Positions 7,785 to 16,902 of a stretch of 64,000 bases of DNA are shown piece by piece. Position 1 is the first letter of the stretch, and each line of letters begins with the position of its first letter. The position numbers were made by a program, and so were the translations under genes. The notes below the pieces were generated by a model, which saw nothing but the letters and a program-made list of their open reading frames with translations, was not told where the DNA came from and searched no databases. The stretch is from Flavobacterium frigoritolerans (GTDB taxonomy: Bacteria > Bacteroidota > Bacteroidia > Flavobacteriales > Flavobacteriaceae): the NCBI RefSeq assembly GCF_025847275.1, contig NZ_JAOZEV010000005.1, forward strand, positions 248,001-312,000, in the 5' to 3' direction.

Positions 7785-10628
7785 ATGTTTATGAAAAAGT
7801 GTGTCGTTGCAATTTTATTCATCTTTCAGTCAGGGATTGCCTTTGCGCAAAATGAAACTGGTTTTACAGGAAAAGTTGTCGATTCGAAAATGCAAAAATC
7901 ACTTGAATATGTTGTGGTTAGTATTCAAAACGCTACAATTATGCAATTGACTGGGAGTGATGGTACATTTAGATTGGTTTTGCAATCTGAAGGAGATCAA
8001 TTGTTATTGTTGCATAGTCAAGGATATAAAGATTTATTATTTCCAGTAAAAGCTATTTCTGGAAAGATGGTAGATCTGGGTGTTTTGGTTTTAGAAGAAA
8101 ATAATCAAATCGGATCAGAAGTTTTCTTAATTGCTTTGTCAGAAAGTGATTTAGCAGATGATAACACTAGCTCCGAAAATACTTCGGGACTTTTACAATC
8201 CTCTCGAGATGCTTTCATACAAGCATCAGCTTTTAATTGGGGTCAGGCACGTTTTAGGATGCGAGGATTAGATAGTGAGCATGCTAAGATGACGATCAAT
8301 GGAGTTACAATGAATAAAATGTATGACGGACGTCCGCAATGGAGTAATTGGGGAGGTTTAAATGATGCTACAAGAAATCAGGAATTTTCAGTTGGAGCTG
8401 CTACCTCAGATTATACTTTTGGAGGGATTCTGGGAACACAACAAATTAATACACGAGCTTCAATTTATAGATCAGGTTCTCGAATTACATTTTCGGGTAG
8501 TAATACCAACTATAGTTTACGAACAATGGCTACTTATGCTACAGGTTTGATGCCGTCAGGATGGGCTTTTGTGGTTTCTGCAGGAAAACGTTGGGCAAAT
8601 GAAGGTTTTTTTGAAGGAACAAATTATGATGCAGATTCTTTTTTTATGAGTATCGAAAAGAAATTAAGTGCTCGGCACGCTCTTAATTTTACAGGATTTT
8701 ATACTCCAAATGCAAGAGGGAAAAATTCACCAAATACAGATGAAGTGACTCAGCTTACAAATGAGCAATATAATTCTTACTGGGGCTGGCAAAACGGAAA
8801 GAAAAGAAATGCCAGAATTAAAAGAGTGGAAGAACCCATTTTAATGTTAAACCATTTTTTTAGAATTGACGATAACACAAATCTAAACTCAAGTGTAACC
8901 TACCAGTTTGGGAAAGTAAGTAATGGTAATATAGATTATCAAAATGTAAATAGTCCAGATCCAACGCATTACCGTAAATTACCAAGTTACTATAGTTCAG
9001 TATATGCAAAAGACCAAGGAGAATATCCAGGTGATTTTACTCCAGATTATAAAAATGCCCAAAAAAATGAAGAACGCTTTGCCGTAAGTTCACAAATAAA
9101 TTGGAAAGAATTATACCGAGCAAATCAAACGCTAGCGGCAAATTCAAATGGAAGTACAACTAGTTATGTGCCAGCACAAAGTAATTATGTTTTGTATGAA
9201 GATAGAACCGATGATAAAACAATATCTTTTAATTCAAACTTAAATTCCCAATTAACAGAGAATATCTTTTTTAATGGAGGAATAGCGTTTAGAAATTTAA
9301 AATCACATAATTTTCAGTTTCTTACTGATTTATTAGGAGGTTTGTATTTTAAAGATATTGATTTGTTTTATAAAGGAGATCAGTCGCAATCAGATTTGAA
9401 GAATCCGAATAGGAGAGTTGGGGTTGGAGATTCTTACGGATATAATTATAATTATCTGGCGAATACAATTGATTTTTTTACGCAATTTAAATTCACTTAC
9501 CGTAAAGTCGATTTTTATCTTGCCCAAGCTTTCTCTAGTTCAACTTATCAAAGAGAAGGTTTGTATCAAAACGGAATTTATCCTACTAACTCTTTTGGGA
9601 AAAGTGAGAAAGTTACTTTTGAGAATTTTGCTTTCAAAGGAGGCATAACTTATAAGATATCAGGCAAGCAATGGTTGTTTTTTAATGGAGCATATCTAAC
9701 TCAAGCCCCTTCAATTCGAAATACATTTCCTAATGCACGACTTAATAATAATAGTGTTGATGGGATAAAAAGCATGAACATAAGTAGTGTTGAAGGAAGT
9801 TATATTTATCATGCACCAAAGTTAAAAGGCCGACTTACAGGATATTATTCTTTGATAAAAAACACAACACAAACTTCTTTTTTTTATGCCGAAGGTATCT
9901 TTGATGATGGCGCAGGTTATGATAATACAAATGCTTTTGTAAGTCAGGCATTAACACATTTAAATAAAAAGAATATTGGAGCGGAGTTGAGTTTTGAATA
10001 TCAAATTTTACCGAGTTTTAAAACTACTTTGTCAGCTGCATACGGGCAGTACATTTATGCTAGCAACCCTAATGTTACAATTGCAAATGATGCGAAAGCA
10101 TCTTTAATAAATAGTAATCCCGTTTTTAATTTCGGAACTGCGGCATTAAAGAATTATAAACAACCAGGGATGCCTCAACAAGCTTATTCATTAGGCGCTG
10201 AGTATCGAAATCCCAAATATTGGTGGCTTGGGGCTAATATAAATTACCTCGCAAATTCTTATATAGATGTTTCTTCAATTTCTAGAACAGCGCAGTTTTA
10301 TATTAATCCTAAGAGTGGTTTGCCTTTTCCAGAAGCTTCAAAGGAAAGAGCTAAGGTGTTGTTGAAACAAGAAAAGTTCGACCCTATTTCGTTATTAAAT
10401 ATTACAGGAGGGAAATCATGGCGTATTCGTGGAAAATACATATCCTTTTTTGGAAGTATTAATAATGCATTGAATACGATTTATAAAACTGGCGGTTTTG
10501 AACAGGCAAGGAATGCAAATTTCCGTCGATTAGACCAACAAGAATCAAGTGGGAAACCATCATTTGGCCCGAAATATTTTTATGGATACGGGAGAACTTA
10601 TTTTGGAAATTTAGCAATTAACTTATGA
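7785..10628 (+). CDS. TonB-dependent outer-membrane receptor with carboxypeptidase-D-like N-terminal domain
   Basis: About 947 residues. The signal peptide is MKKCVVAILFIFQSGIAFAQ; the start at 7785 (MFMKK) or 7791 is preferred over a GTG at 7767. A CarboxypepD_reg-like domain follows (TGFTGKVVDSKMQKSLEYVVVSIQNA), then a plug (RFRMRGLDSEHAKMTINGVTMNKMYDG) and a long beta-barrel rich in aromatic residues. It is not a SusC: the SusC plug signature is absent and no SusD follows. Instead its TGA stop overlaps the ATG of a DUF5689 lipoprotein (ATGA), so the two are translationally coupled and likely act together at the outer membrane. The ligand is unknown. Confidence 0.92.
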   Translation: MFMKKCVVAILFIFQSGIAFAQNETGFTGKVVDSKMQKSLEYVVVSIQNATIMQLTGSDGTFRLVLQSEGDQLLLLHSQGYKDLLFPVKAISGKMVDLGVLVLEENNQIGSEVFLIALSESDLADDNTSSENTSGLLQSSRDAFIQASAFNWGQARFRMRGLDSEHAKMTINGVTMNKMYDGRPQWSNWGGLNDATRNQEFSVGAATSDYTFGGILGTQQINTRASIYRSGSRITFSGSNTNYSLRTMATYATGLMPSGWAFVVSAGKRWANEGFFEGTNYDADSFFMSIEKKLSARHALNFTGFYTPNARGKNSPNTDEVTQLTNEQYNSYWGWQNGKKRNARIKRVEEPILMLNHFFRIDDNTNLNSSVTYQFGKVSNGNIDYQNVNSPDPTHYRKLPSYYSSVYAKDQGEYPGDFTPDYKNAQKNEERFAVSSQINWKELYRANQTLAANSNGSTTSYVPAQSNYVLYEDRTDDKTISFNSNLNSQLTENIFFNGGIAFRNLKSHNFQFLTDLLGGLYFKDIDLFYKGDQSQSDLKNPNRRVGVGDSYGYNYNYLANTIDFFTQFKFTYRKVDFYLAQAFSSSTYQREGLYQNGIYPTNSFGKSEKVTFENFAFKGGITYKISGKQWLFFNGAYLTQAPSIRNTFPNARLNNNSVDGIKSMNISSVEGSYIYHAPKLKGRLTGYYSLIKNTTQTSFFYAEGIFDDGAGYDNTNAFVSQALTHLNKKNIGAELSFEYQILPSFKTTLSAAYGQYIYASNPNVTIANDAKASLINSNPVFNFGTAALKNYKQPGMPQQAYSLGAEYRNPKYWWLGANINYLANSYIDVSSISRTAQFYINPKSGLPFPEASKERAKVLLKQEKFDPISLLNITGGKSWRIRGKYISFFGSINNALNTIYKTGGFEQARNANFRRLDQQESSGKPSFGPKYFYGYGRTYFGNLAINL

Positions 10629-12001
10629 ATTTTAAAAAAGTATTTAATATGAAAAGCAGATTTAACTCTTCGTTTTTTTTAATAATAGCTCTTGCTCTTT
10701 TAGGTTGTACTGGAGACGAAACTGCTATTCCAGAACTTATATGCAATCAGCCAGATTTAATCGTAAATAGATCAGTTGCTGAGGTTCATAATAATACCAA
10801 TCCTGTTGCAGCAAAATATTTGTATGACGATATTATCGAGGGATATGTAGTTTCAAGTGATGAATCTGGTAATTTTTTTAAAACAATATCTATTCAAACA
10901 CTGCCTGATAAAAATGGTGTTGTACAAGGATTTAATATTGGTATTGATGCAACAAACACCTATATAGATTATAGAATTGGAAGAAAGGTATTTGTTAAAT
11001 TAAAAGATCAATTTACTGATATTAATTTTGGGAGTTTACGAATAGGGAGCTTGTTTGTTAATGCCTATGGAAATACTTCAGTTGGAAGAATTGACCAAAA
11101 TGATTATAAAAATGTACTTAATGCCTCCTGTATTGTAATTGATGAAAATAGGTTGGTGCGCTCGCTTACGGTATCAGAATTATTGAATGATAATAATATA
11201 AATACTTTAGTAGAATTGTCTAATGTTCAATTTTCAGATGCTGCTATGGGACGTTATTATTTTGAAGAAGCCAATAGTGTTGGTGGTGCTACCAATTGGA
11301 ATTTACGAGATAAGGCTGGGAATCAAGTTATTTTTAGAACGAGTAGATACGCTAATTTTGCAGGTAAGTTGGTGCCAAAAGGGAGTGGAGCTGTTCGAGG
11401 AATTTTGACGAAATACGGTTCAGACTATCAAATTATGGTACGATCTGATAAGGATATTGTGATGGAGGGAAAACGTTCCGTTCCGTTTTTTTCAGAAGAC
11501 TTTCAAATGGTACAAAATAATGTAAATTTTAGCCTCCCAGGTTGGAGTAATATTGTAGTGAAAGGAACCAAATTATGGAAAAGTATTGTTTATGCAGGCA
11601 ATGGTTACGCTGAGTTTAATACAACAAGTACAACAGCTGCCGAAATTGTCGCGTGGCTGGTTTCTCCTAAGATAAATATCGATGATTATAAAAATTCAGT
11701 ACTCTCTTTCAGAAGCGCGCAGCATGATTTAAAAGTTGATTCCCCATCGAATTCTTTGGAAGTTTATGTGTCAACTAATTTTGATGGTTCTAATGTAGGT
11801 AAGGCAAAATGGATTAAACTAGAAGCAATACTTCCAACATTATCTACTCCTGCTCGTCAATTTATAAGTTCAGACCGAATTGATTTATCTGCCTATTCAG
11901 GAGATATTCATATTGCATTTAAGTATGTCGGATCAGGAAAAGATAAAACACTCAACGGTGCTTTTATGGTAGATGATGTTGTAATTGTAGGAGATAAGTA
12001 A
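10625..12001 (+). CDS. DUF5689-domain outer-membrane/surface lipoprotein
   Basis: 458 residues. The signal peptide ends in a lipobox (ALALLGC, lipidated Cys at residue 28 from the first ATG; an alternative start at 10649 gives a more usual signal length). The N-terminal half (EGYVVSSDESGNFFKTISIQ, GRKVFVKLKDQF) matches DUF5689/OB-like lipoproteins that accompany TonB receptors in Flavobacteriia. The C-terminal part (FFSEDFQMVQNNVNFSLPGWSNI to AFMVDDVVIVGDK) looks like a choice-of-anchor/jelly-roll domain that binds carbohydrate or peptide. It overlaps the receptor gene by 4 bases. It is probably the surface-exposed partner of the receptor; the substrate is not evident. Confidence 0.85.
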   Translation: MNFKKVFNMKSRFNSSFFLIIALALLGCTGDETAIPELICNQPDLIVNRSVAEVHNNTNPVAAKYLYDDIIEGYVVSSDESGNFFKTISIQTLPDKNGVVQGFNIGIDATNTYIDYRIGRKVFVKLKDQFTDINFGSLRIGSLFVNAYGNTSVGRIDQNDYKNVLNASCIVIDENRLVRSLTVSELLNDNNINTLVELSNVQFSDAAMGRYYFEEANSVGGATNWNLRDKAGNQVIFRTSRYANFAGKLVPKGSGAVRGILTKYGSDYQIMVRSDKDIVMEGKRSVPFFSEDFQMVQNNVNFSLPGWSNIVVKGTKLWKSIVYAGNGYAEFNTTSTTAAEIVAWLVSPKINIDDYKNSVLSFRSAQHDLKVDSPSNSLEVYVSTNFDGSNVGKAKWIKLEAILPTLSTPARQFISSDRIDLSAYSGDIHIAFKYVGSGKDKTLNGAFMVDDVVIVGDK

Positions 12002-12171
12002 AGGTTGTATGCGGAGTTGAATATTTATAAATAAACATAAATATCTAGTATTCAGTTAATATTAGGCAACTTGTTTTGAGAATTTATAATAAGAGTTAGT
12101 TTTTTGATTGTGAAAACAGAATTCTTTCCATGTTTTTTGTATTTTGGTCATCCCAAATCGATATAAATACC

Positions 12172-13032
12172 ATGATGAAAAATTACTTCATTGCCATTTT
12201 TATGATGGCTTTTTCATGTTTGATCCACAGTCAAGATCAGCAAATTAAGTTAAAACAAATAAATGTCGTTAAGACTAATTACCGCGATTTAAAAAGTGGT
12301 GAAATAGAAAACAAAACCGTTTTATTCCAAGATGGTAAGCTTCTAACTATAAAAACATCCGATGTTGTACATAGTTTTTTTTATAACCCAAAAGGGTTTT
12401 TGGATATGACTGTAAAAGAGAGAATAGGAAGTAACTGGAAAGAAGTCGTAAAGTATAGCTACGATAAAGACGATAGGATTACCAAGTTCATGAAAAAATA
12501 CGATGAAAATGGTGAGACTGTGACTAAAACAGTAACGATGAGTTATGAAGGTGCAAGAATTAAAGTAATAACTAAAAAGAGTAATATACATACAGTAATA
12601 GAAGATATTGAATATGTTGTAGAAAAAGGGCTTGTTATAAGACGTTCTTCTAGAGATAGAAATCAACAGATTTTCAATAAAATCGAATATGTATATTCTA
12701 ATGATAATGTTATACGACACAAAGGAGTACTTGGTGAAAAAATGATTAACAATTTTACTTTTGATGATAAAAAATCAGTTGATTTGTTAATTATTCAAAA
12801 TTTATTTGGTCCAAACTATAAAGTAATTGTACCATTAATCTCTTTTCATGAAGATGAATTTAGCTTTGAATCTATTTCTTCTAATAATGAATTGGCATTT
12901 GCTCCATCTTCAACAAATTATACTGGAGTAGCAGGAAAGTATAAGTATAATGCATTGAATTATCCAATATCATCTTCTTTTTTAGAGCAAAACGGAATTG
13001 TAAAAATTGATAAAACTTATATTTACGAATAG
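12172..13032 (+). CDS. Secreted protein of unknown function
   Basis: About 286 residues starting MMKNYFIAIFMMAFSCLIHSQDQ, a clear Sec signal peptide; the ATG at 12172 is chosen because an upstream in-frame ATG at 12130 would add 14 residues before the signal. The mature part is beta-rich with repeated Y-x-Y-x-K/D-x-x-G/D patterns (VKYSYDKDDRITKFMKKYDENG, IEYVYSNDNVIR, YKYNALNYPISSS). These resemble YD/RHS-like text found in many Bacteroidota periplasmic proteins. I do not assign a function. It stands alone, 170 bp after the DUF5689 gene. Confidence 0.7.
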   Translation: MMKNYFIAIFMMAFSCLIHSQDQQIKLKQINVVKTNYRDLKSGEIENKTVLFQDGKLLTIKTSDVVHSFFYNPKGFLDMTVKERIGSNWKEVVKYSYDKDDRITKFMKKYDENGETVTKTVTMSYEGARIKVITKKSNIHTVIEDIEYVVEKGLVIRRSSRDRNQQIFNKIEYVYSNDNVIRHKGVLGEKMINNFTFDDKKSVDLLIIQNLFGPNYKVIVPLISFHEDEFSFESISSNNELAFAPSSTNYTGVAGKYKYNALNYPISSSFLEQNGIVKIDKTYIYE

Positions 13033-13090
13033 GAATTATAACTAAATAGCAATTGATGTCTTTGTTTTTGTATTTAAAAAAAGACATCAA

Positions 13091-13123
13091 TTGGCTTTAG
13101 TACCTTGCAAATCACTAAATTTG
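13091..13123 (+). promoter_or_regulatory. hflX promoter (TTG-N22-TAAATTTG)
   Basis: The -33 TTG at 13091-13093 and -7 TAAATTTG at 13116-13123 are separated by 22 bp, within the known Bacteroidota range. Transcription would start about 10 bases before the ATG at 13140. Confidence 0.6.
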
Positions 13124-13139
13124 TAACTTATTTAAAGTT

Positions 13140-14372
13140 ATGTTAGAAAAAGAAATACTAAATTTTGAGAAAACAGCCATTGTTGGGATTGTAACTCAAA
13201 ATCAAAGTGAAGAAAAATTAAATGAATATCTGGACGAGTTAGAGTTTTTAACTTTTACTGCAGGTGGGGAAGTTATTAAACGCTTTACGCAGAAAATGGA
13301 ACGTCCAAACCCTAAAACTTTTGTAGGAACTGGTAAAATAGATGAAATCAATCTTTTTGTAAAAGAACATGGTGTTTCAACTTTGGTTTTTGATGACGAA
13401 TTATCTCCTTCACAACAGAAAAATATCTCCAAAATTATAGATTGTAAAATCCTTGATAGAACGCATTTAATTCTAGATATTTTTGCTCAAAGAGCTGAAA
13501 CATCTTATGCAAGAACTCAAGTTGAATTGGCGCAATGTCAATATTTATTACCTAGGCTTTCGGGTATGTGGACACACCTTGAACGTCAAAAAGGGGGTAT
13601 TGGAATGCGTGGACCTGGAGAAACTGAAATCGAGACTGACAGGCGTATCGTTCGTGACCGAATTGCATTATTGAAAGAAAAAATAAAAACTATCGATAAG
13701 CAAATGGGTGTGCAACGTAGTAATCGCGGAGCAATGGTTCGTGTAGCTTTGGTAGGATATACCAATGTAGGGAAATCAACTTTGATGAACGCTGTTGGTA
13801 AAAGTGATGTTTTTGTAGAGAACAAATTGTTTGCTACGTTGGATACAACCGTTCGAAAAGTGGTTATTAAAAACTTACCTTTCTTGCTTTCAGATACAGT
13901 TGGTTTTATTCGTAAACTACCGACTCAATTGGTAGATTCATTTAAGAGTACACTTGATGAGGTTCGTGAAGCCGATTTGTTATTGCATATTGTAGATATT
14001 TCTCATCCAGAATTTGAAGATCATATTGAATCTGTTAATCAAACTTTATTAGATATTAAAGCTAATGATAAGCCAGTTATTATGGTTTTTAATAAGATAG
14101 ATGCTTATAAACATCTAACTATTGATGAGGATGATTTAATTACCGAAAAAACCCCAAGACATTATACGATTGAAGAGTGGAAAACTACTTGGATGCATCG
14201 TTTAGGCGAGCAAAACGCTTTGTTTATTTCGGCTACAAATAAAGAAAATTTCGAAGAATTTAGAGAACGAGTATATGAGTCAGTTAGACAAATTCATATT
14301 ACTAGATTTCCATACAATAAATTTTTGTACCCTGATTATAAGGATGCAATCGAAAAAGAAGATGAAGAATAA
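13140..14372 (+). CDS. hflX: GTPase HflX
   Basis: A 410-residue ribosome-associated GTPase that splits stalled or stressed 70S ribosomes. The N-terminal HflX domain includes the ARTQVELAQ and GMRGPGETEIETDRR (155-169) segments typical of the linker helices. The G domain shows G1 GYTNVGKST (206-214), G3 DTVGF (252-256) and G4 NKID (318-321). Length and motif order match HflX throughout. It is a single gene with its own promoter and a strong terminator that it shares with the convergent DUF3078 gene. Confidence 0.97.
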   Translation: MLEKEILNFEKTAIVGIVTQNQSEEKLNEYLDELEFLTFTAGGEVIKRFTQKMERPNPKTFVGTGKIDEINLFVKEHGVSTLVFDDELSPSQQKNISKIIDCKILDRTHLILDIFAQRAETSYARTQVELAQCQYLLPRLSGMWTHLERQKGGIGMRGPGETEIETDRRIVRDRIALLKEKIKTIDKQMGVQRSNRGAMVRVALVGYTNVGKSTLMNAVGKSDVFVENKLFATLDTTVRKVVIKNLPFLLSDTVGFIRKLPTQLVDSFKSTLDEVREADLLLHIVDISHPEFEDHIESVNQTLLDIKANDKPVIMVFNKIDAYKHLTIDEDDLITEKTPRHYTIEEWKTTWMHRLGEQNALFISATNKENFEEFRERVYESVRQIHITRFPYNKFLYPDYKDAIEKEDEE

Positions 14373-14404
14373 AAAAAGCGCTTGCAATTGCAAGCGCTTT
14401 TTTT
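14371..14404. terminator. Bidirectional terminator between hflX and the DUF3078 gene
   Basis: A perfect 34-bp palindrome: A7, then GCGCTTGCAATTGCAAGCGC, then T7. It overlaps the hflX stop codon and works equally on both strands, matching the convergent genes. Confidence 0.92.
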
Positions 14405-14411
14405 ATGTTTT

Positions 14412-15344
14412 TTAGAATAAGTAATTTACTCCTAAACCAAAAACTTCTCTGGTTTGAAATCCCTGAAAGGCATTGTCGTCATAAATTGCTTGAAATGATA
14501 AGTTTGTTGACAGGAATTTGTTTATTTTCATTACTATATTTAATGAATAATCGATGTCAACATTTTGAGGGTCTTCGAGATAATTTGAATATAGATTTAA
14601 AATATTCTCGGCAGAAACGTTAGTCATTATATTAAGTTTGTAATATGCCGAAGCGTAAAAACCTAATTCATAACGCATAGTTTTATTTGCTTTAACGCCA
14701 AAATAAGACTCATCTACGTATCCAATATCAGATGTGTATAGTTTGTCTACAAAAGTCATTTTGGAGGTCAGAGGGGCAAAGTTTAGTTTTAGATTGTCAT
14801 CCTTTTTCCAAAAAATACCTGGACCAAACGTAAGATAACCTGGAGACAAGAAATTAGTGTTTTCAGTTCGTATTTCAGCACCGTTTGCATCTTGGCCATA
14901 TACATATCCTTTTGTGAATTGTGTTCTGAAATTTACAAAAAAGGAGTAGTACCAATTACCGAATGCTCTTTTTCCATAAATAGAATTAATTTCTAATCTG
15001 TCATCAGTCTTTTTCTCAAAGTCAGAATTTTCGGTTTGCAAGATACCATAGGAAGCAAGAATTTTGTTATCCCAGCTAATGTCATCTTTCTTGTAATTGA
15101 TGTTGTAATTAATACCTAAATTTCCCGAGATATTGTTTTCACCACCAGCAATCCAGTTGTTGAAATTTGATTGGTTAAAAAGAAACGAAACATTTCCTGT
15201 GCTTTTCCATCCGTTTCCTGTAGTATCGGATATGAATTTAACAGCCTTTTCGGTGTTTTTAATTAATTCTTTTTCGGTGTTCTGTGCCTGTGCAAGCGAA
15301 AAGCTTGCTAGGAAGATAAAAAGGAGTTGAAGAAGATTTTTCAT
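14412..15344 (-). CDS. DUF3078 family outer-membrane beta-barrel protein
   Basis: About 310 residues. The signal peptide is MKNLLQLLFIFLASFSLAQAQ. The mature protein has NGWKSTGNVSFLFNQSNFNNW followed by GGENNISGNLGINYNINYKK, the signature of DUF3078, and alternating hydrophobic/aromatic strands ending in FGLGVNYLF, as outer-membrane barrels do. The start at 15344 is chosen over an ATG at 15374, since a -7 element (TATATTTG, minus strand) covers 15372-15379 and transcription would begin below it. Function unknown; possibly a structural or transport barrel. Confidence 0.85.
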   Translation of the reverse strand: MKNLLQLLFIFLASFSLAQAQNTEKELIKNTEKAVKFISDTTGNGWKSTGNVSFLFNQSNFNNWIAGGENNISGNLGINYNINYKKDDISWDNKILASYGILQTENSDFEKKTDDRLEINSIYGKRAFGNWYYSFFVNFRTQFTKGYVYGQDANGAEIRTENTNFLSPGYLTFGPGIFWKKDDNLKLNFAPLTSKMTFVDKLYTSDIGYVDESYFGVKANKTMRYELGFYASAYYKLNIMTNVSAENILNLYSNYLEDPQNVDIDYSLNIVMKINKFLSTNLSFQAIYDDNAFQGFQTREVFGLGVNYLF

Positions 15345-15371
15345 AGGTCCCTTGTTTAGTGTTGATTTAAA

Positions 15372-15379
15372 CAAATATA
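15372..15379 (-). promoter_or_regulatory. -7 element (TATATTTG) of the DUF3078 gene
   Basis: Exact TAnnTTTG on the minus strand, 27 bases upstream of the preferred start and overlapping the alternative one. The -33 box is unclear. Confidence 0.4.
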
Positions 15380-15425
15380 CTAAAAACCATGAAATTGTTA
15401 AAAAATACGTAATTTTATTTGTAAA

Positions 15426-15935
15426 TTATTTCTTGCTCTCTTTGTATAAAGGTACAGCAGAGCATGCTTCTCCATACATAATGCTTCTGGCGAAAGGCTG
15501 TAAATAATGGGCTGCCAGAATATATGCGCGAGTAGGGACTGGTTTTCTAGAACACCCTTTTATAATTACAGGTTTACTCTGGTATGCTGTATAATCCAGA
15601 TTACGCAGGATCTCTTCGTAAAGGCTGGAGTCTAGATCTTCGAGTGTGCCATCAACAATTTTTTTAGCAAAAGGTGCCAATTGAACTGCAACAAGTATTG
15701 AAGCCCAAGCAGGAACTATTGCATCAGTACTACAGTTAATAGCGACATAAGCATCTTGATATTGTGACCAATCGTGGTTCTTAAGGTGTTCGCGAAAGTC
15801 TTTTTCTTTTAAAAGGAAACCCTCTAGAAGCCACTGGGAAATATCAATTTGCGCACGAACCCCTTTTGGATAATAATCCTCAAGGTCAAAAACTTCTAAG
15901 ACACTATTGGCAACTTTATTGATTATTTCTTCCAT
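15426..15935 (-). CDS. DUF2480 family protein at the end of the suf cluster
   Basis: 169 residues. The sequence EEIINKVANSVLEVFDLEDYYP, then IDISQWLLEGFLLKEKDFREHL and VAINCSTDAIVPAWASILVAVQL, is the DUF2480 family, which in Flavobacteriia regularly follows the SUF genes. Conserved Cys residues occur in INCSTDAIVP, IKGCSRKPVP and GEACSAVP, which could bind a metal or Fe-S cluster. It has no signal peptide, so is cytosolic. The role in Fe-S assembly is inferred from position only. A 12-bp inverted repeat separates it from the DUF59 gene. Confidence 0.88.
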   Translation of the reverse strand: MEEIINKVANSVLEVFDLEDYYPKGVRAQIDISQWLLEGFLLKEKDFREHLKNHDWSQYQDAYVAINCSTDAIVPAWASILVAVQLAPFAKKIVDGTLEDLDSSLYEEILRNLDYTAYQSKPVIIKGCSRKPVPTRAYILAAHYLQPFARSIMYGEACSAVPLYKESKK

Positions 15936-15952
15936 TTTTTAGTTTTCAGTTT

Positions 15953-15991
15953 CAGTTTACAGTCTCAGTTAAATACTGTGACTGTAAACTG
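15953..15991. repeat. Intergenic hairpin CAGTTTACAGTC / GACTGTAAACTG
   Basis: Perfect 12-bp inverted repeat (15953-15964 and 15980-15991) preceded by CAGTTT words. It fills the gap between the DUF59 and DUF2480 genes. No T run follows on the minus strand, so it is more likely an mRNA structure than a terminator. Confidence 0.7.
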
Positions 15992-16000
15992 TATACTTTT

Positions 16001-16324
16001 TTAAAGCATTCCTAATTCTAATTTAGCTTCTTCGCTCATTAATTCTTTACTCCATGGTGGATCAAAAGTTATTTCTACTTCTGCGTCTTTTACGTTTTCG
16101 ATAGATTTTACTTTTTCTTCAACTTCTCTAGGCAAGCTTTCGGCTACTGGGCAGTTTGGAGATGTCAAGGTCATTAATATTTTCACTTCGTAATCGGTGT
16201 TTACCATTACGTCATAAATTAATCCTAATTCATATATATCTACAGGAATTTCAGGGTCGTAAATTGTTTTTAATATTTTTACGATTGATTCCCCTAATTC
16301 GTTAGTGTCTATTTCGTGTTCCAT
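16001..16324 (-). CDS. DUF59/MIP18-family Fe-S assembly protein (SufT-like)
   Basis: 107 residues. It has the compact MIP18 domain: IVKILKTIYDPEIPVDIYELGLIYDV, then MTLTSPNCPVAESLP with the single conserved Cys, and VEITFDPPWSKELMSEEAK. Proteins of this family help mature Fe-S proteins (SufT/PaaD-like). Its position between sufE and the DUF2480 gene supports a role in cluster transfer. It is cytosolic. The DPEIPV motif places it in the DUF59 family with confidence; the exact partner is not known. Confidence 0.93.
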   Translation of the reverse strand: MEHEIDTNELGESIVKILKTIYDPEIPVDIYELGLIYDVMVNTDYEVKILMTLTSPNCPVAESLPREVEEKVKSIENVKDAEVEITFDPPWSKELMSEEAKLELGML

Positions 16325-16388
16325 AATTTTTTTTGTTTTTTTTGACTATATAAGTTGGTCAAGTACATTGGATTAAGCCTTGTTCTTT

Positions 16389-16452
16389 AACCATTAATAT
16401 GTTTAGTGAAATTAAGCTTTACTTCTTTATGAAACTTAATTTCTTAATGGTT
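16389..16452. repeat. AACCATTAA inverted repeat (second copy of the family at 4813-4923)
   Basis: Arms AACCATTAA (16389-16397) and TTAATGGTT (16444-16452) enclose AATTAAGCTTTAC...AAACTTAATT, which can extend the stem. It shares arm ends and inner TTAAG words with the element at 4813-4923 and lies between sufE and the DUF59 gene. Confidence 0.7.
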
Positions 16453-16473
16453 GTAAACTAAAGCTAGCTTATA

Positions 16474-16899
16474 TTAATTTTTGTTTTTTGAGTCGAATGC
16501 CAAGGCATACATCTTGATGTTTTTTATCATTGATACCAATCCATTGGCGCGGGTTGCAGATAAGTGCTCTTTTAAACCAATTTCATCAATAAAATCAACA
16601 TCTGCTTTTAAGATATCTTCTGCCTTTTGATTAGAAAAAGCTCTAATTAAGATAGCAATGATGCCTTTGGTTAAAATAGCATCGCTATCGGCAGTAAAAA
16701 CAATCGTATCATCATTCTGTTCACCTTGAAGCCAAACTTTTGATTGACAGCCTTTAATAAGGTTGTCTTCTGTTTTGTATTCTTCTTTTATTAATGGTAA
16801 ATTTTTCCCTAATTCGATAATATACTCGTAACGTTGCATCCAATCATCGAACATCGAGAATTCTTCGACTATTTCGTTTTGTATTTCTTTTATTGTCAT
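16474..16899 (-). CDS. sufE: SufE-type cysteine desulfuration protein
   Basis: 141 residues. SufE takes persulfide sulfur from SufS and hands it to the SufBCD scaffold. The sulfur-accepting Cys51 lies in NLIKGCQSKVWLQ, the same number and context as in E. coli SufE. Other family marks are WMQRYEYIIELGKNLP and HLSATRANGLVSMIKNIK. Length matches the family (about 138). It starts 3 bases after the stop of the upstream lipoprotein gene, so it is in one operon with it and sufS. Confidence 0.96.
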   Translation of the reverse strand: MTIKEIQNEIVEEFSMFDDWMQRYEYIIELGKNLPLIKEEYKTEDNLIKGCQSKVWLQGEQNDDTIVFTADSDAILTKGIIAILIRAFSNQKAEDILKADVDFIDEIGLKEHLSATRANGLVSMIKNIKMYALAFDSKNKN

Positions 16900-16902
16900 G
16901 TT

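Noticed and set aside
12343..12720. 125-codon minus-strand ORF
   Set aside because: Antisense to the secreted protein at 12172-13032; rich in Ile, Tyr and Phe as expected of the reverse of an AT-rich gene.
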